Part shown: piece by piece, positions 23,940 through 31,085 of the stretch
Layout of the letters: every line of letters begins with the position of its first letter
How positions within the stretch are numbered: the first letter of the stretch is position 1
Assembly (NCBI GenBank): GCA_945883815.1
Contig: CAMCYJ010000037.1
Location: 1-32,664, forward strand
From: Akkermansia muciniphila
GTDB taxonomy: Bacteria; Verrucomicrobiota; Verrucomicrobiia; Limisphaerales; UBA9464
DNA: 32,664 nt
Reading direction: 5' to 3'
Position numbers and translations under genes: made by a program
The notes under the pieces: model-generated
Seen by the model: the letters and a program-made list of their open reading frames with translations, nothing else
Database searches by the model: none
What the model was told of the DNA's origin: nothing

Positions 23940-24739
23940 GATGCCTTACCTTCCGCGCTTTGAGCGCAGTCCACACAGCCAGGAATCCGTCCGATCTTGA
24001 GACGCGACAGTTGATAAGTTCTCAAATCCAAGGTGATGAGTCGCCCGGCCAGAGTAGGCGCAACTCCGGTGATGACCTTGATGGCCTCGAGAGCAGCCAT
24101 CCCTCCGGCTGTCCCCGACACGGCCCCCAGCACGGGAAATCTCCGAGTCCAAGTCGGGCTTTGCTGCGGATACAGGCACCGCAGGCATCCGGTGACTCCT
24201 GGCACGAATGTGGTCAGGTGAAACTCGAGATCATAGACGGCCGCTTCCACCATCGGCCGGCCCTGACGCATGGCCTCACGGTTCAGCCGGTAGCGCTCTT
24301 CAAAGAGCGGAGCGCAATCCACCACGACATCCGCCAGGCCCACCAATCGCGCGGCGTTGCCTTCCGAAATGTTGGCGGGTTCGGCTACGATCTCCACCCG
24401 CGGATTCAAGGCCTTCAATCGTGCCACCGCGCTGTCGATGCGAGGCTTGCCGATGTGGTCATGGGTCATGAGCAATTGGCGGTTGAGGTCGTCGGACCGC
24501 AAATTGCCTCCGTGGGCGAGGATCAATCGCCCGACTCCGGCCGCCGCCAATTCGAAGGCAACCATGCCCCCGAGACCACCCACGCGGGACACCAACACCG
24601 AAGCCCCCTTCAGACGGCGCTGGGCCAACTCACCAAAGCCGCCCACGGGAATTTGCCAGCCGTAGGCCTCCACCTCGTCGGCGGTCAGCTCGGGGCATCG
24701 GGCCACGTCCGCTGGAAGCTCAGGATTCAAGGCGACCAT
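23936..24739 (-). CDS. MoeB/ThiF/HesA-like E1-type protein with altered active site
   Basis: A 267-residue cytoplasmic protein with the E1-like adenylyltransferase fold: GGLGGMVAFELAAAGVG (nucleotide loop 54-58), DDLNRQLL (Arg87), GKPRIDSA, VVVDCAPLF, and two zinc-type Cys pairs, CLRC (185, 188) and CVDC (255, 258). True MoeB/ThiF adenylate the C-terminus of a small sulfur-carrier protein (MoaD/ThiS). Aligned by eye to E. coli MoeB as I remember it, Arg14, Asp62, Asp64, Lys86 and Asp130 are replaced by Trp28, His76, Gly78, Arg100 and Pro144; only Arg73 (Arg87 here) remains. Adenylation may therefore be lost or changed. It overlaps the upstream ATPase gene by 20 bases and the downstream gene by ATGA. 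No MoaD-like gene is in the window. Confidence 0.82.
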   Translation of the reverse strand: MVALNPELPADVARCPELTADEVEAYGWQIPVGGFGELAQRRLKGASVLVSRVGGLGGMVAFELAAAGVGRLILAHGGNLRSDDLNRQLLMTHDHIGKPRIDSAVARLKALNPRVEIVAEPANISEGNAARLVGLADVVVDCAPLFEERYRLNREAMRQGRPMVEAAVYDLEFHLTTFVPGVTGCLRCLYPQQSPTWTRRFPVLGAVSGTAGGMAALEAIKVITGVAPTLAGRLITLDLRTYQLSRLKIGRIPGCVDCAQSAEGKAS

Positions 24740-25355
24740 CGCGCAAGTGGAGGATTCGGTCGGCGAGGCGTTCGGCTTCGGACCGGTTGTGGGTGATGTG
24801 CAAAATCGTGATGCCCGTGCGATTCCGGATCTCGGTCAGAACAGCAACGATTTCGCCCCGCGTTTGATCATCGAGGGCCGACAAGGGCTCATCGAGGCAG
24901 AGGACCGGCGGATGGAAGGCCAAGGCCCGCCCCAAGGCGACACGCTGGCGTTCTCCGCCGCTCATGCCGGCCGGCAACCGGTTCATCAGCGGGGTCAAGC
25001 CCAGCCATTCAGCCAGTTCCCGGGAACGGGTTTCGCGGCGCTCAGGAGCCCAGCCACGCACTTCCAAGGCAAACTCCAAGTGCTGACGCACCGTCAGGTG
25101 ATCAAAGAGAGCGCCATCTTGCGGGACGAATCCAATGCCTCGTTGTCCGGGTGGCAAATTGGTAACCTCACGGTCTCCGATCCAAATCGATCCCGACCGA
25201 ATCGAACGCAAACCGCAAATCCCTTCGAGCAAAGTCGTTTTACCCGACCCCGTTCGCCCCATGAGAGCCGTATGACTTCCGGTGGGAATTTCCATCGAGA
25301 GATCCCGCAGTTGGAACCCCCCTGCTTGAACCGTGATGTGGCGGAGGGAGATCAT
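24720..25355 (-). CDS. Molybdate/tungstate-type ABC importer ATPase (ModC-like, short)
   Basis: A 211-residue ATP-binding subunit. Walker A GRTGSGKT (33-40), Q-loop FVPQDGALFDHLT, signature [15 protein letters not shown], Walker B LCLDEPLSALDD and H-loop ITHNRSEA are intact. The signature and DEPLSALD form are those of ModC/WtpC/CysA-type importers, consistent with the ModB-like and ModA-like genes immediately upstream. It ends right after the ATPase core, so the C-terminal TOBE/Mop domain that senses molybdate in ModC is missing. ATG 25355 overlaps the permease stop by ATGA. Confidence 0.88.
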   Translation of the reverse strand: MISLRHITVQAGGFQLRDLSMEIPTGSHTALMGRTGSGKTTLLEGICGLRSIRSGSIWIGDREVTNLPPGQRGIGFVPQDGALFDHLTVRQHLEFALEVRGWAPERRETRSRELAEWLGLTPLMNRLPAGMSGGERQRVALGRALAFHPPVLCLDEPLSALDDQTRGEIVAVLTEIRNRTGITILHITHNRSEAERLADRILHLRDGRLES

Positions 25356-26224
25356 GGGTGTCGAAGGGGTGTTCCGCCCCCCAGGCCCGCCCCGCCCCAG
25401 GCACGCACCAGGAACAAGGCCACCACCGCCGAAGCCATCATGAGCAACGATACGGCCACCGCCGCCTCCAATCGGCCGACCGACAGTTCCAGAAACACCG
25501 TGGTGGGCAGCACCTCGGTCTTCATGCGGGTGGCGCCTGAGAAAACCAAAATCGGCCCGAATTCACCGAGCGCCCGAGCCCAGGCGAGAGTGGCTGCCGT
25601 GAGGATGCCCGGGCGCGCCGCCGGCAACACCACCCGCCAGAAGGCTTGGGCCCGGTTGCAACCCAAGGTCATGGCCACCTGCTCTTGGCGGGGGTTGATT
25701 TGAGCGAAGGTCGTTCGAAGCGTGCGAACCGCGAATGCGCAGGCGACCATGAACTGCGCGAGGATCACCGAGGGCACCGCATAGGTGACGGGAAACACCG
25801 TTTCGAGGGCCCGAAGCGGAGCGGTCTGGAAAAGAATCAACAAGCTCAGACCAATCACCAAGGGCGGGAGCACGATGGGGATGTCCAGCAAGGCATCCAG
25901 GATGGCCCGGCCCGGAAACTCGAAGCGGGCCATCAGGTACCCAATGGGCACCGCCACCCACAGCGAGAGCAACGTCGTGAGGGTGCAACTCAAGAGACTC
26001 AATCGGATCGCATATTGGATCTCGGGCGAACCCAAGGCCCGCCACAAATGCCCCGGCGTGGTGTAGAACAAATCGGCCGCAACCATGGCCAAGAGCAACA
26101 CCACATAGGTCCCACCCAAGAGAATCAAGGCCGCCAGAAACCGACGGTCCGCCGGAGCCACAAGCGCCTTGGCCGGGGCAGAAGCAACCGACGGATCGGA
26201 GGACTGGAGGGATGACGGGTTCAC
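25352..26224 (-). CDS. Molybdate/tungstate-type ABC importer permease (ModB-like)
   Basis: A 290-residue inner-membrane protein with about six helices, starting with FLAALILLGGTYVVLLLAM. The coupling loop EQVAMTLGCNRAQAFWRVVLPAARPGIL is a standard EAA motif, and ALGEFGPILVFSG matches ModB/CysT/WtpB permeases. The frame is open far upstream (to 26797), but that stretch lies over the binding-protein gene and looks like its out-of-frame translation. GTG 26224 gives a GTGA overlap with the binding-protein stop, like the other junctions of this operon; ATG 26242 is an alternative adding six residues. The partner ATPase overlaps by ATGA. Confidence 0.88.
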   Translation of the reverse strand: MNPSSLQSSDPSVASAPAKALVAPADRRFLAALILLGGTYVVLLLAMVAADLFYTTPGHLWRALGSPEIQYAIRLSLLSCTLTTLLSLWVAVPIGYLMARFEFPGRAILDALLDIPIVLPPLVIGLSLLILFQTAPLRALETVFPVTYAVPSVILAQFMVACAFAVRTLRTTFAQINPRQEQVAMTLGCNRAQAFWRVVLPAARPGILTAATLAWARALGEFGPILVFSGATRMKTEVLPTTVFLELSVGRLEAAVAVSLLMMASAVVALFLVRAWGGAGLGGGTPLRHP

Positions 26225-27723
26225 GGAGTCGACTCCTGCCATTGAAATCCCGCCGATATAAACCGGTCGCGTGACACTTTCGATTCCAACGCCTGCTGCA
26301 GGCGGGACATCAACTGCGCATGGTCCGAGTTGCGGCTCACGGCATACGGCTGGATGGCCATGGTTCCCGGTCCCGTCAGGCGAACCACTTCCACCGCGTC
26401 CAACACCGCGGCCGTGTTGGCCTCGTAGACCAAGGCCACATCCAAGGCTCCAGAACGCAATTGGTTGATGAGCAAATCGCCCGTGGGCGCCTGCACCGCC
26501 AGGTTGGATTTCACCGAATCCCACAGACCCACCGAGCGCAGCAACCGGGCACTCAAGGCGCCGAGGGCACTTTGGTCTTCCTGACACAGCCCCACCTTCA
26601 AGGCCGTGCGAGTCAAATCGGACAACCCACCAATGGCCTTTGGATTGCCCTTCCGCACGGCCAATACCAAAGGCGTTCGAGCCAGCGCCACCGCCGGCTG
26701 AAAGTGGCTTTGGACAGTATCCATGAAGGAGACATCGCAGGCGAAGTAGGCGTCGGGCCGCTGACCGGAACGAATTTGGGCCGTGAGGATGCCACAACCA
26801 TTGTAAACCCGGGTGATGTCCACGCCTTCCCGCTGCTCGAACTCGCGCAAGGTAGGTTCCGCGGCCAAGCGATTGACCGATCCGCTGTAGAAGAGCACCG
26901 ACGGATGGGGATTCCAGACATCCCCGGGCATCACCTCAAAACCCGACTCCTGAAAGCGACGCAGCCCTCGATCCCGGGCACTGAGATACCGAGCAAAGCG
27001 CAAAGCCTCGGTGGGTTGAGTGCTCGATTGCAGCACACACACCGACACCTCGGAACGAGCCGTGGACAATTCGGGCACCGCCACCGCCTCCAATTCCGGA
27101 TACTGGGCCACCGTCACATCCCACACGATGCCTGCATCGACCGCTCCGAGCTTCACGTCGTTGGCCACGTCGTTGACCGTCGGCTTGAAGACCAAGGCCC
27201 GAGCCGACAACGCCGCCCAATCACCGCTACGGGTCAGGGCCGCCCGAGCCACCGTCCCGATGGCCACCGAGTCCGGGTTTCCCAGGCTCACCCGAACTCC
27301 GTCTCGGAGAAGGTCCCGAATGGAACGAATGCTCTTGGGATTGCCCTTGGCCACCGCAACGACGGCGGACATGCGAGCCAGTGGAAGCACCTCGGCCAGC
27401 AAGCGATTGGAATTGCCCAAGTCGATGAAGCTGGTGTCGGCCGGAATGAACACGTCGCCGCGTTGGGCCACCCGGAGATTGCTCAACAGCGTGCCCGAAC
27501 CGCCGTACTGGATCTGGACCGACGTCTTCTGTTCGCGCTCGTAGTCCTTCGCAACGGCCTCCACCGCGGTCTTGAGCCCGGCTGCGCAGTACACCACCAA
27601 CGGCTCCCGCTGAGTCGCGTTGGCCGGCGGTCTCTGATTCCAAACCAGCAACCCAACCAAGATCCCGATCGCCACCAGCGAGCCCCACAGAATGGATCGC
27701 ATCGAATTCATCCGATACGGCAT
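26221..27723 (-). CDS. Tandem-duplicated ModA-like oxyanion-binding protein
   Basis: A 500-residue exported protein with an N-terminal helix (ILWGSLVAIGILVGLLVW, about 11-28) and two copies of a periplasmic binding-protein type 2 fold. Repeat 1 (41-264) and repeat 2 (274-497) align throughout: YGGSGTLLSNL (73-83) with YNGCGILTAQI (307-317), VVAVAKGNPKSI with VLAVRKGNPKAI, DAGIVW with DVALVY, and RFQESGFE with RFISAGFQ. ModA/WtpA proteins normally have one such unit of about 230 residues that binds molybdate or tungstate through main-chain and Ser/Tyr contacts. The repeats differ at likely ligand positions (GSG versus GCG, Trp versus Tyr). The helix may anchor the protein to the membrane. Start ATG 27723; ATGs at 27711 and 27702 are possible. 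It is the first gene of the nine-gene operon. Confidence 0.85.
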   Translation of the reverse strand: MPYRMNSMRSILWGSLVAIGILVGLLVWNQRPPANATQREPLVVYCAAGLKTAVEAVAKDYEREQKTSVQIQYGGSGTLLSNLRVAQRGDVFIPADTSFIDLGNSNRLLAEVLPLARMSAVVAVAKGNPKSIRSIRDLLRDGVRVSLGNPDSVAIGTVARAALTRSGDWAALSARALVFKPTVNDVANDVKLGAVDAGIVWDVTVAQYPELEAVAVPELSTARSEVSVCVLQSSTQPTEALRFARYLSARDRGLRRFQESGFEVMPGDVWNPHPSVLFYSGSVNRLAAEPTLREFEQREGVDITRVYNGCGILTAQIRSGQRPDAYFACDVSFMDTVQSHFQPAVALARTPLVLAVRKGNPKAIGGLSDLTRTALKVGLCQEDQSALGALSARLLRSVGLWDSVKSNLAVQAPTGDLLINQLRSGALDVALVYEANTAAVLDAVEVVRLTGPGTMAIQPYAVSRNSDHAQLMSRLQQALESKVSRDRFISAGFQWQESTP

Positions 27724-27835
27724 CGAGCCGGGCTAACTGGGGTTGGGCCGTCCATCTAAGGAAACGTTCGCCGGAAGCACCGGTCCGATTCAACCCCTCA
27801 AGCAACCCGACACCCGATCGTTACGGGACAACCGC

Positions 27836-27871
27836 GGGTGCGGGAGCAACACCGCCGGTTGCCCCGCACCC
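27836..27871 (-). terminator. Long hairpin downstream of the ThuA-DUF1080 gene
   Basis: A 15-base arm (27836-27850) pairs with a 14-base arm (27858-27871) with one bulged A and a 7-base loop; the outer 9 bp are GGGTGCGGG/CCCGCACCC. On the minus strand it starts 15 bases after the ThuA gene stop and about 110 bases before the nine-gene operon. No T-run follows, so it may be a Rho-assisted end, an RNA stabiliser or an attenuator separating the two units. Confidence 0.55.
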
Positions 27872-27886
27872 CGGATTTGCCGAACC

Positions 27887-29251
27887 TCAATCCAACTTGT
27901 GGATGCGGATATTCCGGAAGGCCACCGCTCCGTGGTCTCCCTGGAGGAGGATCGGTCCGGGCTGGTCCACCTGGTCGTCGATCTGACCACCGGTGCCCTT
28001 GGGGCTCAGCACTCCGTCGTGCACCTTCACGCCGTTGAGAGTCAGGGTGATCTTCTGGCCCACAATCTTGGCCTCCGCGGTCTGCCACTGTCCGGCCTTG
28101 CGGGAAACGAAGAGCGAGGTCGGTTGGAGGTTGTAAATCGCGCCGTTGCCACCATTGGAAGACTTGCCGGTCTTCACATCGTCGAGGATCTGGATCTCAT
28201 GACGTCCCCGCAGATAAAGCCCGGAGTTCGATTTCGGAGCCACCTGGTATTCGTAGCGAATGACGAAGTCCTTGAACTTCTCCTCGGTGAGCAAGTCCGT
28301 GCCGTGCTCGGTGAAATTGCCCTCGCGGTCCACCTTGAGCACGTTGCACAGCATCCCATTCTGAACGCTCCACGACTTCATCCCGTCATCGCGGCGGTAC
28401 TTCCAGCCCTTCATGGACGTGCCGTCGAAGAGCAGCTTGAAGCCCGCCTTCTTCTCGGCCGCGCTCAGCGCATTGGCCGTATCGGTCACCGCACCGGAAC
28501 CCTTGGCCAGACCCAAGCCCCAACGAATGCCGCCGAGGATGTGCTTCTGGTAGGCGGCGCTGGTCCACACATCTTCGCGGTGGCCCAGTGAGGTGTAGAA
28601 CATGCGGCCACCGCCCTTGAGGTCTTTGCACCAGGCCACGGGATAATCGCCGGGCAGGTGGTTCTGCGGGTGCTTGTCGAGGGTCAACAACCCGTGCACG
28701 CGATCGCGGTGGAACTCCTTGAACTCGTAGATCTCGTCGTACATCGACCACGTGTCGCCCAGGTGTTGGTTGGCGGGGTGCGCCGGGTCCTGGTTGGCCA
28801 TGTCGACGGTGACTTGCGCGCCGTGGGTCAGGAACAACCCGCCCAACATGCCGTAAAACGCCGGAAACCCATGGAACGTGTCGCTGCACGAGTGCATGCC
28901 GATGAGGGCGTGTCCCTGCTCCACCCAGCGGATGAATCCTTCGCGATCGGGAATCGCCAAATCACCGGTGGTGTTGGCGAAGATCACCGCATCGACCTTG
29001 GCCAGATTGGCCATGGAAAGCTTCTCGCGGACTTCGTTGTCGTCCTTGCCGTCGGCTCCGCCCCGCACGTAATCCACCACGGTGAATTCCCCGGTGGTTT
29101 CACCAAGCGTCGCGATGACGTTCTCGGCGGTGGCGATGGAGCTGTGGCGGAAGCCCTTGGTGGCAGTGACCACGAGGACCTTCTTCGGCGCAGCCGCAGA
29201 AAGGGTCATCGCTGCCAGCAGGCAACTGGATACGAGGGTGACGGTGTTCAT
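27887..29251 (-). CDS. Secreted ThuA-like / DUF1080 (3-keto-disaccharide hydrolase) fusion
   Basis: A 454-residue exported protein. ATG 29251 is followed by a signal peptide (MNTVTLVSSCLLAAMTLSAAA); the frame upstream to 29356 is Arg/Pro-rich and unlikely to be coding. Residues about 23-245 are a ThuA (trehalose-utilisation) flavodoxin/GATase-like domain: KVLVVTATKGFRHSS, DAVIFANTTGDL, GMHSCSDTFHGFPAFY and MFYTSLGHREDVW. Residues about 265-454 are DUF1080, now linked to 3-keto-disaccharide hydrolysis: FKLLFDGTSMKGWK, NSGLYLRGRHEIQILDD and GAVAFRNIRIHKL. The pair is very common in Verrucomicrobia and Planctomycetes and points to periplasmic oxidised-sugar catabolism. Substrate unknown. A strong hairpin follows its stop, so it is probably transcribed separately from the downstream operon. 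Confidence 0.9.
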   Translation of the reverse strand: MNTVTLVSSCLLAAMTLSAAAPKKVLVVTATKGFRHSSIATAENVIATLGETTGEFTVVDYVRGGADGKDDNEVREKLSMANLAKVDAVIFANTTGDLAIPDREGFIRWVEQGHALIGMHSCSDTFHGFPAFYGMLGGLFLTHGAQVTVDMANQDPAHPANQHLGDTWSMYDEIYEFKEFHRDRVHGLLTLDKHPQNHLPGDYPVAWCKDLKGGGRMFYTSLGHREDVWTSAAYQKHILGGIRWGLGLAKGSGAVTDTANALSAAEKKAGFKLLFDGTSMKGWKYRRDDGMKSWSVQNGMLCNVLKVDREGNFTEHGTDLLTEEKFKDFVIRYEYQVAPKSNSGLYLRGRHEIQILDDVKTGKSSNGGNGAIYNLQPTSLFVSRKAGQWQTAEAKIVGQKITLTLNGVKVHDGVLSPKGTGGQIDDQVDQPGPILLQGDHGAVAFRNIRIHKLD

Positions 29252-29491
29252 GAGAGAATGAAAACGGGCGTAGGACTTTGGAATATTCGGCAGCCCGGTC
29301 CGAGAAAAGGCAAGCCTCCGGAAGCGAGAACCTCCGGGGGATCGGCGGGTGTCCACGGCTGTGGGATCGGCCTCGAGGGAGTTGCCCGACGTCCGCCGCG
29401 GCCGGCCGAGCTTGCCAGCCCTAACCTCCGACGCACGATCCGTGGCCCCGGTCCGCTGTGGAAGGTTGGCCCACGCCCCGACTCACCCGCC

Positions 29492-29510
29492 CGGTCTGCG
29501 TGGCGGACCG
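29492..29510 (-). terminator. Hairpin after the prepilin-like gene
   Basis: CGGTCTGC (29492-29499) pairs with GCGGACCG (29503-29510), one wobble pair, around a 3-base loop, 15 bases past the prepilin-like stop on the minus strand. No T-run follows, as with the hairpin after the ThuA gene. The rest of the 274-bp gap 29252-29525 shows nothing else I can name. Confidence 0.4.
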
Positions 29511-29525
29511 ACAGATCCCGACCCT

Positions 29526-30359
29526 TCAATAGCGGCTCCGGAGGCGGCTCAGGACGGGCTCGATCCTCTCGCCGACATCCTCCTGATGGATGTAGGAATC
29601 ACGGCTGCCACCGGCATCCCAGCTATGCAGGAACAGCATCTTCTCGAATCGCACCCAACTAGCCGAACCGTCCATATAAAGTTGGTTTCCGCCGGCGGGA
29701 AGCCGGCCGTTCTTGTGGCCGGGCATGCCCTTGAATGCCGTGTCCCGACCGCCCCCCCACTGACCGTCGACCTTCATCACCGCGTCCGCCGCCAACACCC
29801 ATCCGGGTTGCGCGGTGGTCGATTTCACCGGGCTGCGGGACGGGAAGGTGCCGGCCGGATTGATCCAGGTCTCGATGCCCCCCATGTACTGGTAACCGAT
29901 GATCCATTGGTCGTATTCCGCCTCGAAGGTCGGGAATCCCTTCCGCGTGGGACAGGACCAGATCGTCGAAGCCTCGGAATTGGTCTGGATGGCCAGTCCC
30001 ACGGTGGCCGCGGCCAATCGCTCCGGGGGATTCAGGGCGATCTGCACCGCCCCGCCGCGGGCCTGCAGAAGCGTGCCCTTGTGATCGTCGGCGTAGATCG
30101 TCATGGCGATGCCGAGCTGGCGCAGGTTGTTGAGGCACTTGGATCGCCGGGCCTGTTCCTTGGCCCGTCCAAGGGCGGGCAGGAGCATGCTCGCGAGGAT
30201 CGCGATGATGGCGATCACCACCAGCAGTTCGATCAGGGTGAAGGCCCGACGCAGAGGGCGATCAGTCAGGCCCGCCTGTCGTGGCCTGAGAGTGGTTCCT
30301 GCCGGGTACGGGACTGCCAGTGAGGAACGGATGCGGGCTGGGACTGGAGGAATCACCAC
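29526..30359 (-). CDS. Type II/IV pseudopilin-like protein (prepilin N-terminal methylation motif)
   Basis: A 277-residue protein with the prepilin signature [18 protein letters not shown]: Phe40 would be mature residue +1 and Glu44 the conserved Glu+5. The residue before the cleavage site is Ala39, not the usual Gly, a form common in Verrucomicrobia. The helix runs on into [16 protein letters not shown] and [21 protein letters not shown], typical of the large prepilin-like families of this phylum. Near the C-terminus [10 protein letters not shown] and [12 protein letters not shown] correspond to the His-spacer-Asp-Gly block of the processing-associated domain. It is probably a secreted surface or pseudopilin subunit processed by a prepilin peptidase encoded elsewhere. 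The start is uncertain: GTG 30359 gives a 39-residue leader, longer than usual. Confidence 0.85.
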   Translation of the reverse strand: MVIPPVPARIRSSLAVPYPAGTTLRPRQAGLTDRPLRRAFTLIELLVVIAIIAILASMLLPALGRAKEQARRSKCLNNLRQLGIAMTIYADDHKGTLLQARGGAVQIALNPPERLAAATVGLAIQTNSEASTIWSCPTRKGFPTFEAEYDQWIIGYQYMGGIETWINPAGTFPSRSPVKSTTAQPGWVLAADAVMKVDGQWGGGRDTAFKGMPGHKNGRLPAGGNQLYMDGSASWVRFEKMLFLHSWDAGGSRDSYIHQEDVGERIEPVLSRLRSRY

Positions 30360-30437
30360 AAGACTTTGGGTGGCGAATATGAACTCAGTGCGCCAAATCG
30401 GCGACCATCTCCAAACATCGATGGAAACGGGCCGGGT

Positions 30438-30803
30438 TCAGGGACGTGGAGCCGCCAATCCATCCGGACGGTATGGGACGACGATCTCCCGAGCCTGGAT
30501 GGGCACCGAGACCTCCTGCGTCCCGCCCCCGGGCCAGCGGATCCGGACCCGGTCAGGAGCGTCCGGGCTGTGCATGACGACCACCGCGGAATCCTGGGAC
30601 CAGTAGTCGGACCCCGCATGGATCTCGCAGACCGGACCGGAACGTCCTCGGGCGACCCACTGGAGCACCGCCCCGGCGCCAGAGGGATTGCCGGAAGGGC
30701 CCTGCAGCCGCACTCGAAGGCCGGGCTTGGCCTGGACGCCAGCGAAAACCCGGACTGGACCGCCACCCGGCAGAATCCGGCGAGTCCGCCGATCCGTCCG
30801 TCG
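30438..30803 (-). pseudogene. ASPIC/UnbV-domain protein, C-terminal remnant
   Basis: The frame is open from just after a stop at 30804-30806 down to TGA at 30438. Its product matches the end of FG-GAP/VCBS proteins with an ASPIC/UnbV domain: GGGPVRVFAGVQAKPGLRVRL, GPSGNPSGAGAVL, SDYWSQDSAVVV and VRIRWPGGG. The expected preceding FG-GAP repeats are absent. Traces of their Asp-Gly signature (TDGSADS, ADDGRIG) appear in the other two frames just upstream of the stop, suggesting frameshift and decay. No good start codon precedes the domain (the first is GTG 30713, inside it). The remaining 30804-31085 shows no convincing gene. Confidence 0.65.
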
Positions 30804-31085
30804 TCAGCGGATGGATCCCGGTCAAGACCGCCCACCCGAGCATCACCAGGTCCGGAGGACGGGCCATCAATGGCGGTCGGGAACCAGTTCGGTGCCGAGC
30901 CTCTCCGCGAAGGATCACCCCGGCAAGCAGTGGGGCGGGATCACCGGCAACGTCACCCACCTGTCACGGTCGCCTTCAGGCGTGCGGGAGCCCCTCCCGA
31001 GCCCGGACAAGACCCGGTGATGGCCCAGAGGCTCCGGGGACGCGCCAAAACCCGGAATACCGGGGCACCAGCACGCGCCGATCGG

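Noticed and set aside
26243-26797. Long N-terminal extension of the ModB-like permease
   Set aside because: It overlaps the binding-protein gene out of frame and is low-complexity Gly/Arg-rich; GTG 26224 restores a 4-base overlap and a normal permease length.
29949-29957. Possible further GGGACAGGCT copy in the prepilin-like gene
   Set aside because: It matches only the first eight bases (GGGACAGG then AC), as do partial matches near 1871, 12541 and 31563; these were not counted.
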